This document shows positions 1-8,055 of a DNA stretch of 64,000 bases, piece after piece; positions within the stretch are counted from its first letter, which is position 1; each line of letters opens with the position of its first letter. This stretch comes from Verrucomicrobiota bacterium (GTDB lineage Bacteria; Verrucomicrobiota; Verrucomicrobiia; Verrucomicrobiales; Akkermansiaceae), in contig RDYP01000002.1 of NCBI GenBank assembly GCA_004293445.1, positions 62,001-126,000 on the forward strand, read 5' to 3'. Under the pieces are notes generated by a model. It had not been told where the DNA came from. It worked only from the letters and a program-made list of their open reading frames with translations, and did no database searches. A program made the position numbers and the translations under genes.

Positions 1-936
1 GCACTTCCGATCCTCCTCTCAGCTGTGATCTTTTCAGGCATCGGCTATCTCATCGGCGTCACCCGCCCCAAAACAGGTCCCAGCGCGCCCGCCACGATAT
101 CAGACCCGACATCGATTCACTCACAAAAGTCGGGTCAGCAAAGCCCTGCTCTTCCCGAAATCAAACCTGCACCGACCGAGACTAAGCCAGCACCGACCGA
201 GACCACGCCAGCACCGACCGAGACTAAGCCAGCACCAACCGAGACCACGCCAGCACCAACCGAGACCACGCCAGCACCGGCCGAGACCACGCCCGTCGGC
301 GACCACGAATCGGCATTGCGAGCATTCCTCGCTGCCCCCACTTGGCAAAGTCGCGGCAAGCACGTGATCAACCCCGCCAGCGTGCTCCCCTTAATGGAAA
401 AACACGCTGCCACCCATGGTGAGGGGCCGATCGATACGATCTCGATTCAATTGCTCGAGGTCGCCGGGGCCAGCCACATCTTCAAGGTCTGCACGCCGAA
501 CATTCCCACCGGCTTCCCCGTAGCCGTGATTCTCACCGATACCGGCCCGCAGATCGACTGGGAGTCCTTTCTCGGGTTTCACGACGATCACTTCCGCACT
601 TTCCTCGAAGGGCCCGACAAAGCCGAAGGCACTTTCGATCTTCTTGTCAAACCCGAGCCCGAGACCCCGGAAGATGCCACGTCCCACTTCCTCCGCTACC
701 GACTGAGCGTTCCCATGCCGGACCGCGATGTGGTCGCTTGGGTCCGCAAGGACTCGGATACCCTCGCAAAATTGCGGGCCATCTTTAGCGGAAGCGGCGG
801 GCTCGATGCCGCAACCGTGAACCGACTTGGAGAAACCGGGGTCCCCCTCGCCCTGCGTTTGGCCAAACGCGAAACCAACGACGGACGCAGCTTCGTCGAA
901 GTCGATGGGATCGTCAGCCTCGGTTGGGCGCCATAA
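1..936 (+). CDS. Membrane-anchored protein with Pro/Thr repeat linker, 5' end outside window
   Basis: The reading frame is open from the first base, so the gene probably starts upstream; the first usable codon inside the window is GTG at 25. The first 20 or so residues are hydrophobic (ALPILLSAVIFSGIGYLIGV) and look like a transmembrane anchor. Next comes a linker of six KPAPTET/TPAPTET heptads, encoded by a 21-bp tandem repeat at 163-288. The remaining ~205 residues form a mixed alpha/beta domain starting near AFLAAPTWQSR that I do not recognise. The gene converges on the aldehyde dehydrogenase, six bases away. By analogy with other Pro/Thr linkers, the globular part probably sits outside the membrane. 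Function unknown. Confidence 0.7.
   Translation, partial: ALPILLSAVIFSGIGYLIGVTRPKTGPSAPATISDPTSIHSQKSGQQSPALPEIKPAPTETKPAPTETTPAPTETKPAPTETTPAPTETTPAPAETTPVGDHESALRAFLAAPTWQSRGKHVINPASVLPLMEKHAATHGEGPIDTISIQLLEVAGASHIFKVCTPNIPTGFPVAVILTDTGPQIDWESFLGFHDDHFRTFLEGPDKAEGTFDLLVKPEPETPEDATSHFLRYRLSVPMPDRDVVAWVRKDSDTLAKLRAIFSGSGGLDAATVNRLGETGVPLALRLAKRETNDGRSFVEVDGIVSLGWAP
163..288 (+). repeat. 21-bp tandem repeat, six copies, in frame
   Basis: Six consecutive 21-bp units each encode KPAPTET, TPAPTET or TPAPAET, with only a few substitutions between copies. The unit length is a multiple of three, so gain or loss of copies would lengthen or shorten the linker without a frameshift. This makes it a possible VNTR. 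Confidence 0.9.
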
Positions 937-942
937 GCCCGC

Positions 943-2334
943 TTACCCGCCCCGCAGAAAGCGCGGCAGCTTCTTCATCTGAGCCAGACTCAGCTTCGCC
1001 GGAGGATAGCGAAAAGAGGGATCGGGCGACAGTCCCCGACGCAGCACGACCCGCTCTCGGGTAAAGGTGTCGAAACCCGCCTTACCCCGATACCGCCCCA
1101 TCCCGCTCTCGCCCACACCGCCAAAGGGCAATTCCATCCCGATGATCTGGACCACGGTGTCGTTCACGCAAACACCGCCCGAACGAGTCGCGGCGGCCAC
1201 TCGATCCGCCACCGCCGCGTCCTCGGTGAATACATAAACCGCCAATGGATCCGGCGCGGCACGCACCGCAGCGAGCGCGGCAGATAAACCAGCACAGGAT
1301 ACAACCGGCAGGATCGGCCCGAAAATCTCCTCCTGCATGACCGCCGTACCGGGCGATACATCCCTCAACACCGTGGGCTCCATCCACAGACGCGATGGGT
1401 CCAAGCCTCCACCACTGGCGATTTGCCCGTCGCCAAGAAAGGCAGCGAGCCGATCAAAATGTCGCCGATTCACGATGCTGCCGTATTCCCCACCTTGGAA
1501 TTCACGAAACGCCCTGCCCAGCGCCTCGAGCAGCGACTCATACAAACGATCGTCGACCCATACATGATCCGGTGCCACACAGGTCTGCCCGGCATTGAGA
1601 AATTTCCCCCATGCGATCCGCCGCGCCACCACGTCGATCCGCGCCCTCAGCCGCTCCGTCCCCGCCTCGCTGCCACCGAAGACCAGTACCGGACACTTCC
1701 CCCCGAGCTCCAAAGTCACGGGAGTCAAATGATGGGCCGCTGCCGCAGCGACCTTCCGTCCAGTTCCCGTACTGCCCGTGAAAAAAATATGATCAAAGTG
1801 CTCTGCCAACAAAGCCTCTGCCACTTCCGGTCCTCCCTCCATCACCGCCAACTCCTCACGACCGAAACACTCACCCAGCATTCGCGCCACAACCGCCGCA
1901 GTGTCCGGAGCCAGCTCCGAAGGCTTTAATATTGCGCAATTCCCCCCAGCCAAAGCTGCGACCACCGGCGTCAACAGCAACTGCAAGGGATAGTTCCAAG
2001 GCCCCAAAATCAAGGCGACCCCGCAAGGCTCGCGCCAAACTCGCGCCCGCCCCGGCCAGGCCAGCAAAGGAACCCCACGCCGCTGCGGCCTCATCCACGA
2101 CCCCAGATGCTTCAGCGCATAACGACACTCGGCCGCCGTCATCTGCAATTCCGAGGTAAAAGCCTCCACCTCACCCTTGCCAAGATCCCCCCGCAAGGCG
2201 TCCAGCAATTCCCGCTCATGCTTTTCCAGGCACCCGAGCAAGCGCCGCAAGGCGTCCCGACGCGCCGGCTGGGGCACCGTCGCGCCGCTGGCGAAGTGAT
2301 TTCTCTGCTGCTGAACGAGGCTCGAAAATGGCAT
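943..2334 (-). CDS. aldH: Aldehyde dehydrogenase, class 3 type; candidate carotenoid aldehyde dehydrogenase
   Basis: NAD(P)-dependent aldehyde dehydrogenase of 463 residues. The class 3 hallmark LILGPWNYPLQLLL, the glutamate motif ELGGK and the catalytic cysteine in GQTC are all visible, and the length fits the compact class 3 enzymes. The start is ATG at 2334; a 109-bp spacer separates it from the divergent crtP. In Staphylococcus aureus a class 3-like AldH converts 4,4'-diaponeurosporenal to the acid between the CrtP and CrtQ steps. Here the gene lies beside crtP-crtQ-crtO, so the same role is likely (inference from context). A general aldehyde detoxification role is the alternative. Confidence 0.85.
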   Translation of the reverse strand: MPFSSLVQQQRNHFASGATVPQPARRDALRRLLGCLEKHERELLDALRGDLGKGEVEAFTSELQMTAAECRYALKHLGSWMRPQRRGVPLLAWPGRARVWREPCGVALILGPWNYPLQLLLTPVVAALAGGNCAILKPSELAPDTAAVVARMLGECFGREELAVMEGGPEVAEALLAEHFDHIFFTGSTGTGRKVAAAAAHHLTPVTLELGGKCPVLVFGGSEAGTERLRARIDVVARRIAWGKFLNAGQTCVAPDHVWVDDRLYESLLEALGRAFREFQGGEYGSIVNRRHFDRLAAFLGDGQIASGGGLDPSRLWMEPTVLRDVSPGTAVMQEEIFGPILPVVSCAGLSAALAAVRAAPDPLAVYVFTEDAAVADRVAAATRSGGVCVNDTVVQIIGMELPFGGVGESGMGRYRGKAGFDTFTRERVVLRRGLSPDPSFRYPPAKLSLAQMKKLPRFLRGG

Positions 2335-2443
2335 GACGCGCGAAGATCAGCTTCCTGACGAAGATCGCTAGCGAATTTCCCGACCCGGGCCATAATCGCG
2401 CGCCGATGCGACTCAAACAGCATCGCCCCCAGCGCCGATCCCC

Positions 2444-3922
2444 ATGAAAAAGCACGTCATCGTCCTCGGAGCCGGCCTCGGCGGACTCTCCGCAGCCATT
2501 TCCCTCGCCCAAGAAGGCTACCGCGTCACGATCCACGAAAAAAACGACAAGATCGGGGGCAAGCTCAACGTGCTGAATCTCGACGGATACACTTTCGACC
2601 TCGGACCTTCGATTCTCACCCTGCCCCATCTTTTCGAGAGGCTGTTCGAGAAGTCGGGGCGCAAGATGAGCGACTACATTCCCATCCGCCCGCTTCGCCC
2701 CCACTGGCGGAATTTCTTTGAAGACGGCCGCCACGTCGACCTCGACCCGGATCCCGCAGTCATGGCCCGCGAAGCTGCAAAGGTCGGCGAAGACCCCGCC
2801 AACGTGGAACGCTTCCTCAAATATTCCTACGATCTCTACGACCTCGTCAACGCCGGCTACTTCGAGCAGGGGCTCGATACTTCGGACGATTTCGCACGTT
2901 TTTACGGACTGACCAAGTTCCCGAAATTCGACCTCTTCCGCACCATGCACGGAGGCGTTTCGCGCTTCCTGAAAACCCCGGAAATGCGCGATGTCTTCGA
3001 CTACTTCATCAAATACGTCGGCTCCTCCGCCTACCACTCCCCGGCCTTCATGAACTGCCTGCCGGCCATCCAGTTCCGCTACGATCTCTGGTATGTCGAC
3101 GGCGGACTCTACGGCATCGCCCTCGGTCTTGGACGCCTCATGGCAGAGCTCGGCATCGAAGTGAAACTCAACAGCAAGGTGACCGAAATTCGCCGCGACG
3201 GCGACGATGTCACCGGCATCGTCACCGAGGACGGAACCTACCACCCGGCCGATATCCTCGTCTCCAACGTCGAAGTCATTCCCGCCTATCAGCAACTGCT
3301 CGGTGAGGACGATGATTTCATGAAGAGCTTGTCCAAGTTCGAACCCGCCTGCTCCGGACTCATCCTCGACCTCGGGCTCGACCGCAGCTACCCGCAACTC
3401 GCCCATCACAATTTCTTCTTCTCAAAAAATCAGAAGAAGCACTTCAAGACCGTCTTCCGCAAACACGAGCTGCCGGAAGACCCCACCATCTACCTCGTCG
3501 CCGCTTCCCGCACCGATCCAACCGTCGCCCCTGCCGGATGCGATTGTTTGAAAATCCTGCCGCACATTCCTTACATCGATGACGAGCATCCCCTGACCCG
3601 CGAGGACTACCTCGTCTTCAAGGACCGCATCATCGACAAGCTCGAGCGCATGGGTCTGACCGATCTCCGCAAACACATCGTGGTCGAACACGTGTGGACC
3701 CCGCTCGATATCCGAGAAAACTACAATTCCAACAAAGGTTCCATCTACGGCGTCGTTTCCGATCGCTTCAAGAATCTCGCCTTCAAAGCGCCGAAGCAGA
3801 GCACGAAGTATCCGAATCTCTTCTTTGTCGGCGGCTCGGTAAACCCCGGCGGCGGGATGCCGATGGTCATCCTGTGCGGACAAAACGTCGCCAAGAAGAT
3901 CGTCGCATGGGACCAGAACTGA
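2444..3922 (+). CDS. crtP: CrtP-type C30 carotenoid terminal oxidase
   Basis: FAD-dependent enzyme of the CrtI/CrtN/CrtP family, 492 residues. The dinucleotide-binding motif GAGLGGL is at residues 9-15 and the family C-terminal signature GGSVNPGGGMPMV is near the end. As I recall S. aureus CrtP (4,4'-diaponeurosporene oxidase), this protein matches it closely in several blocks: GPSILT-P, QLAHHNFFF, DDPTIYLV-like, LPHIPYI and RMGLTDLRKHI. I therefore call it the oxidase rather than the desaturase CrtN. It would oxidise a terminal methyl group of a C30 carotene to an aldehyde in the cytoplasmic membrane. Its stop lies inside the next gene (16-bp overlap), indicating translational coupling with crtQ. 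Confidence 0.87.
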   Translation: MKKHVIVLGAGLGGLSAAISLAQEGYRVTIHEKNDKIGGKLNVLNLDGYTFDLGPSILTLPHLFERLFEKSGRKMSDYIPIRPLRPHWRNFFEDGRHVDLDPDPAVMAREAAKVGEDPANVERFLKYSYDLYDLVNAGYFEQGLDTSDDFARFYGLTKFPKFDLFRTMHGGVSRFLKTPEMRDVFDYFIKYVGSSAYHSPAFMNCLPAIQFRYDLWYVDGGLYGIALGLGRLMAELGIEVKLNSKVTEIRRDGDDVTGIVTEDGTYHPADILVSNVEVIPAYQQLLGEDDDFMKSLSKFEPACSGLILDLGLDRSYPQLAHHNFFFSKNQKKHFKTVFRKHELPEDPTIYLVAASRTDPTVAPAGCDCLKILPHIPYIDDEHPLTREDYLVFKDRIIDKLERMGLTDLRKHIVVEHVWTPLDIRENYNSNKGSIYGVVSDRFKNLAFKAPKQSTKYPNLFFVGGSVNPGGGMPMVILCGQNVAKKIVAWDQN

Positions 3923-5013
3923 TCCTCAACGCCATCGGCGGCACCCTCTGGCTCGCCTCCTTCGGCCTCCTCCATCGCCTAGCCACCACCACCTCCCAAG
4001 AAGAGAGGGACAACCAAGAGGGGAACGGGCTGCCCGCCCGTAGCACCAACCAAGAAAGACACAGGCCTCACCCATCTCCCCCCCACCTCCACTCCAGCCT
4101 CTCCCTCATCATTCCCGCCCGCAACGAGGCCCACAATCTCCCCCGCCTCCTCGATTCCATCCGCACCCAAGCCAAGCAGCCCCTCGAAGTCCTCGTCATC
4201 GACGACGCTTCCACCGATGCCACTGCGGAAATCGCCAGCGCCCACGGAGCCACCGTCATCACATCCCAGCCCCTGCCCGATGGCTGGCGCGGCAAACCTT
4301 GGGCCTGCCACCAAGGTGCCCTCGCGGCAAAAGGCAGCCACCTCCTCTTCCTCGACGCCGACTGCTGGTTTGAGCCCGGCGGACTCGATCGCCTCCTCCA
4401 CCACTACCACGGCGGAGCCTTCTCCGTCGCCCCCTACCATCGGGTCCAAAAGCCCTACGAGGAGCTCTCCGCCTTCTTCAACCTCATCATGGTCGCCAGC
4501 ACCACCGGCCACGGCCTCTTCGGCCAGACCCTGCTGATCGACCGCGCCAGCTACGACGCCACCGGCGGCCACCTCGAAGTCAAAGGCCGCGTCCTCGAAA
4601 ACCTACGCCTCGCCGCCTTCCACCGCGCCGGGGGAGTCCCTGTGACCAGCCTCCCCGGGCGAGGCATGATCTCGTTCCGCATGTATCCCGAAGGCCTCGC
4701 CACCCTCATCGAAGGCTGGACGAAGGGCTTCGCCTCCGGTGCCGCGGAAACCCCACGCAGCAGCATCTTTCTCGTCGCGCTCTGGATCAGCGGACTCATG
4801 GTCGCACTTTTCGCCCTACCCTGGGCCCCACTGCTCTACCCCGCATTCGCCCTGCAATTCGCCGTCATGCTGCGGAAGGTCGGTTCTTTTTCCCTACTCA
4901 CCGCTTCGATCTATCCGCTGCCGCTTCTCTTCTACTTCACCGTATTCGCCCGCTCGCTGCTCCGGTCGGGAAAAACCGTCACCTGGAAAGGACGCGAATT
5001 CCGTGCCGATTGA
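3907..5013 (+). CDS. crtQ: CrtQ-type carotenoic acid glycosyltransferase
   Basis: Family 2 glycosyltransferase, 368 residues from ATG 3907, which overlaps crtP by 16 bp. A hydrophobic segment spans about residues 5-25. The GT-A fold begins at SLIIPARNEA (residue 65), followed by VLVIDDASTDAT and the DxD motif LFLDADCWF (D150, D152). Hydrophobic segments follow after ~285. The stretch ISFRMYPEGLATLIEGWTKG and the end VTWKGREF correspond to S. aureus CrtQ, which esterifies the C30 carotenoic acid with a sugar. Oddity: residues ~27-62 (SQEERDNQ...) form a polar insert between the first membrane segment and the GT domain, longer than in the staphylococcal protein, and it contains a GC-rich palindrome (4025-4041). 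Confidence 0.87.
   Translation: MGPELILNAIGGTLWLASFGLLHRLATTTSQEERDNQEGNGLPARSTNQERHRPHPSPPHLHSSLSLIIPARNEAHNLPRLLDSIRTQAKQPLEVLVIDDASTDATAEIASAHGATVITSQPLPDGWRGKPWACHQGALAAKGSHLLFLDADCWFEPGGLDRLLHHYHGGAFSVAPYHRVQKPYEELSAFFNLIMVASTTGHGLFGQTLLIDRASYDATGGHLEVKGRVLENLRLAAFHRAGGVPVTSLPGRGMISFRMYPEGLATLIEGWTKGFASGAAETPRSSIFLVALWISGLMVALFALPWAPLLYPAFALQFAVMLRKVGSFSLLTASIYPLPLLFYFTVFARSLLRSGKTVTWKGREFRAD
4025..4041. repeat. GC-rich palindrome inserted in crtQ
   Basis: ACGGGC, a 5-nt centre and GCCCGT form an inverted repeat read in frame as NGLPAR. It sits in a polar insert with no counterpart in the staphylococcal homologue. Similar GC-rich in-frame palindromes occur in purL at 56967-56991 and 57667-57685, which suggests a dispersed intragenic element. 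Confidence 0.55.
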
Positions 5014-5491
5014 ACTCCCCATCGCGTGGACGATCGCTCTGAACGCCATCGGCCTGCCCCTCCTGCAAATCACCTGCGCCTGGGGCTTTACCCGCATGCC
5101 CGCCACCTGGTTCAGACCACCACGACCCAGCAAGGGCAGCACGGCGATTTACGAAAAATTTCTCGCCATCAAATCCTGGAAAGATCTCCTCCCCGACGGA
5201 GCCACCTGGTTCAAAGGCGGCTTCCCCAAGGCCTCGCTCCAACGCCGCGACCGCCTGCACCTCGAACGCTTCCTCCGCGAAACCTGGCGCGGCGAACTCT
5301 GCCACTGGGTCGCACTGCTGCTCATCCCCCTATTCTTTCTCTGGAATCCCTGGTGGGGCGATCTCGTCATCGCCCTCTACGCCCTCGCAGCCAATCTCCC
5401 CTGCATCCTCGTCCAACGCTACAACCGCATCCGGCTCGAACGCACCTTGGCTCAATTCCAAACGACCAGCTCCCACGCTGACCGTCCTTGA
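5003..5491 (+). CDS. crtO: CrtO-type glycosyl-carotenoate acyltransferase
   Basis: Membrane protein of 162 residues, close to the ~165 of S. aureus CrtO. The best start is GTG 5003, which overlaps crtQ by 11 bp and has a purine-rich AAAGGAC about nine bases upstream. There are hydrophobic segments near residues 5-22 and in the C-terminal half, where HWVALLLIPLFFLWN is followed by ALAANLPCILVQRYNR. The last block matches the ANVPIIIVQRYNRPR region of CrtO, and WKDLLPDG matches the central WKHKILDG-like region. CrtO adds a fatty acyl chain to the sugar of the glycosyl C30 carotenoate, the last step of staphyloxanthin synthesis. Gene order crtP-crtQ-crtO with overlaps supports one operon. Confidence 0.83.
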   Translation: MPIELPIAWTIALNAIGLPLLQITCAWGFTRMPATWFRPPRPSKGSTAIYEKFLAIKSWKDLLPDGATWFKGGFPKASLQRRDRLHLERFLRETWRGELCHWVALLLIPLFFLWNPWWGDLVIALYALAANLPCILVQRYNRIRLERTLAQFQTTSSHADRP

Positions 5492-5606
5492 ATTCCTAGG
5501 CGTCGGCGCATCGATTCCTTATCGCCGCTTGGGACACTCGGGCGCGAATAGTCCGCCCCGCCCTTATCCCCTTGCCAGCCGCCTCGGATCAGGGAAAGTC
5601 GCGCCC

Positions 5607-6020
5607 ATGTTCCGCGAAATCTTCGCCACCCTGCTGCTCAGCCCCCTCCTTGCCCAAGCCGGCGAACTCACGATCCAAGTCGAGGGTGTGACCGACGCCA
5701 CCGGAAAAATCGCTGCCCTGATTTTCGCCAATGCCGATGGTTTCCCCAACGAAAGCACGAAAGCAGCGCGGAAAATCCAGGTCGATGCACGCCCCGGCAT
5801 CACCGAGGTCAAACTCCCTGACTTCAAGCCCGGCCGCTACGCCGTTTGCGTGATCCACGACAGCAACCAAAACGCCACCCTCGATCGCAACTTCTTCGGC
5901 ATTCCCAAAGAAGGGGTTGGCATCAGCAACGGCATTCGCCGGGAGATGCCAAGCTTCGACAAAGCAGTCATCGACATCAAAGACGACGACGTCGTGGTGC
6001 TGCCTCTCAAATACTGGTAG
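5607..6020 (+). CDS. Exported DUF2141 family protein
   Basis: 137 residues from ATG 5607, beginning with a signal peptide (MFREIFATLLLSPLLAQA, cleavage before GELT). The mature protein shows the DUF2141 pattern: a beta-rich start (LTIQVEGVTDATGKI), then YAVCVIHDSNQNATLD, then GIPKEGVGISN. No biochemical role is established for this family. It lies 115 bp downstream of crtO on the same strand and could be co-transcribed with the carotenoid genes, but no functional link is visible. A frame extension back to 5529 exists but would mask the signal peptide. Confidence 0.8.
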   Translation: MFREIFATLLLSPLLAQAGELTIQVEGVTDATGKIAALIFANADGFPNESTKAARKIQVDARPGITEVKLPDFKPGRYAVCVIHDSNQNATLDRNFFGIPKEGVGISNGIRREMPSFDKAVIDIKDDDVVVLPLKYW

Positions 6021-6066
6021 GCCATCTCTCCACGGAGCCCTGGATCCGGCTCCGCTAAACGCCGAA

Positions 6067-6091
6067 AACCAAGGCCACGACGACCTTGGTT
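6067..6091. terminator. Possible terminator hairpin between convergent genes
   Basis: AACCAAGG, a 9-nt loop and CCTTGGTT form a perfect 8-bp stem between the stop of the DUF2141 gene (6020) and the stop of purF (6117). There is no T-tract, so intrinsic termination would be weak; the position between convergent genes is the main support. Confidence 0.4.
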
Positions 6092-6116
6092 CCCGGTTCA
6101 ACGCCGAGGACCGAAC

Positions 6117-8042
6117 TCAGAGTTGGAGTCCGTAGCTGCGGCCACCCACCCCTTCGTACCAGCGCACGTAGGCCGAGTTCGCCATCGAATAGCCACCGGC
6201 GGTCGGGTAGTTTCCGGTGAAATACCAGTCACCACAGGGGCCCTTGATCGATGCCCGCAGATTTTCGATGGTCTGGAAGATGACGTTGACCTCGCCATCC
6301 CATTCCATGTCCTCCGGCGTCACCATCCGACTGATCTCCGCGGAAATCTCGTCGTCGCTGAAAGCCTCGTAAACCGCCTTCACCCGGTTGCCCATCTGTG
6401 CGGCCGGCTTGGCCAATTCGGCACGACACTCCTCGTAAATCCGGTCGAGCAAGCCCTGACGACCCGCGCGACGATGCAGCGCGACGGCCGCTTGGAAAGC
6501 GATGAACTTCCCGAGTTCCGACATGTCGATCCCGTAGCAATCCGGATAACGAATCTGCGGCGCTGTGGAACAGACCACGATCTTCCGCGGCGAGGTGCGT
6601 GCGAGGATCTTGAGAATCGACTTCTTCAGGGTAGTCCCCCGCACGATCGAATCGTCCAGCGCCACCAAGGCGTCATCCGGACGAACCACTCCATAGGTGA
6701 TGTCGTAAACGTGTGAGACCAACTGATCCCGCCCCTTTTCCTGGGCGATGAAGGTCCGCATCTTGATGTCCTTGTGCGCGATCTTCTCGCCCCGCGGCCA
6801 GTTTCGCAGAATCAAGTCATCCAGCAACTCGGGGCTGAGCTCGCCCTTTGCCTGAGCCTCCAAAATCGCAGACCGCACCTGCTGTCGACGATACAGGCGA
6901 AGCCCGTCCATCAAGCCATAGTAGGCGGTCTCGGCAGTGTTCGGAATGAAGGAAAACACCGCCTTGTCAAAGCTCTCGCCAATCGCCTCGACGACCTGCG
7001 TCACCAATGCCGCTCCCATCGCCTTTCGCTCACGATAGATCTGCGGGTCGTTGCCGCGGGAAAAGTAGATCTTCTCGAAAGAACAGGGCGTGTAACGCTG
7101 AGGTGGAGAAAACGGCAAATCACTGAAACTGCCATCCGCCTTGATCGTGATGATACTTCCCGGATCCACCGCTTTCACCTGCGAGGCATCGGCCTCGAAA
7201 ACGGTCATCAAGGGCACCCGCTCGGACGCGAACGCGATCACGTCTTCGGTCACCAGCATGTGACAGGGCCGGATTCCCCGTGGATCCCTCATCACAAACA
7301 TGTCCCCGTTGCCCACAACCCCGCAGATCGAATAGCCACCATCCCAGGCCTGCGCCGATTCACCGACGATTCTAGCGAGATCGAGCTGGGCGGAGATCCG
7401 ATCGGGCATGTCCCGGCCATCGACCCCTTCATCCCGCAACCTGCGGTAAAGATCGGTGTGAGCTTCATCGAGATGGAACCCGATCTCTTCCAACACCGTC
7501 TGGGTGTCCGTACCGAAAACCGGATGCTGCCCTCTCTCAATCAAAACCTGATTCAGCTCGGCCGCGTTGGTCATGTTGAAATTGCCCATGACCATGAGCG
7601 TCCGAGTAGGCCAATTGCTGCGGCGCAGATAAGGATGGCAGGAACCTTCGTCGAATTCGCCGGAAGTCCCGTAGCGCAGGTGACCGATCAACACCTCACC
7701 GCCGAAATCGTAGTGCTCCTTGATCGAATCGGGGCGGTCCGGACTGATCTGGCCCTTGCGAACCATCTTGTGGAAAGACTTCATCTCCTTCCGAAAGACG
7801 TTCGCCAATCCATCGCGCTCGCTGTCGCGCCGCCGGAAGACATAGGGTTGACCGAGCGGCATATCGAGCTTGGTGCAGCCAATCCCGATTCCGTCCTGCC
7901 CGCGGTTGTGCTGCTTTTCCATCAGTAGGAAAAGCTTCTGGAACCCCCACAGCGCGGTGCCGTAGCGGTCGTGGTAATAGGCCAACGGTTTGCGGAGCCG
8001 GACAGCGGCGATTCCGCATTCGTGGGTGAGGAAATCGCTCAT
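6117..8042 (-). CDS. purF: Amidophosphoribosyltransferase (long form)
   Basis: First committed step of purine synthesis: PRPP + glutamine -> phosphoribosylamine. The N-terminal Ntn glutaminase domain starts after a short propeptide (MSDFLTHE), leaving Cys9 (CGIAA) as the nucleophile. The phosphoribosyltransferase domain carries the PRPP-binding loop ALDDSIVRGTTL. At 641 residues it is well above the ~470-505 of the common PurF. Extra sequence includes ~125 residues after the PRPP loop, ending in GPCGDWYFTGNYPTAGGY and YVRWYEG. The gene follows purM after 13 bp on the minus strand, so the two are probably one transcript. No Fe-S ligand pattern was assigned. Confidence 0.92.
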   Translation of the reverse strand: MSDFLTHECGIAAVRLRKPLAYYHDRYGTALWGFQKLFLLMEKQHNRGQDGIGIGCTKLDMPLGQPYVFRRRDSERDGLANVFRKEMKSFHKMVRKGQISPDRPDSIKEHYDFGGEVLIGHLRYGTSGEFDEGSCHPYLRRSNWPTRTLMVMGNFNMTNAAELNQVLIERGQHPVFGTDTQTVLEEIGFHLDEAHTDLYRRLRDEGVDGRDMPDRISAQLDLARIVGESAQAWDGGYSICGVVGNGDMFVMRDPRGIRPCHMLVTEDVIAFASERVPLMTVFEADASQVKAVDPGSIITIKADGSFSDLPFSPPQRYTPCSFEKIYFSRGNDPQIYRERKAMGAALVTQVVEAIGESFDKAVFSFIPNTAETAYYGLMDGLRLYRRQQVRSAILEAQAKGELSPELLDDLILRNWPRGEKIAHKDIKMRTFIAQEKGRDQLVSHVYDITYGVVRPDDALVALDDSIVRGTTLKKSILKILARTSPRKIVVCSTAPQIRYPDCYGIDMSELGKFIAFQAAVALHRRAGRQGLLDRIYEECRAELAKPAAQMGNRVKAVYEAFSDDEISAEISRMVTPEDMEWDGEVNVIFQTIENLRASIKGPCGDWYFTGNYPTAGGYSMANSAYVRWYEGVGGRSYGLQL

Positions 8043-8055
8043 TGGTGGGAGGAGA

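Noticed and set aside
2216-3409. Minus-strand open frame of 397 codons opposite crtP
   Set aside because: Antisense to a strongly conserved gene; low-complexity Val/Glu/Asp sequence with no domain.
3694-3906. Upstream extension of crtQ inside crtP
   Set aside because: The residues are Arg-rich and unlike any glycosyltransferase; ATG 3907 gives the expected N-terminal membrane segment and overlap.
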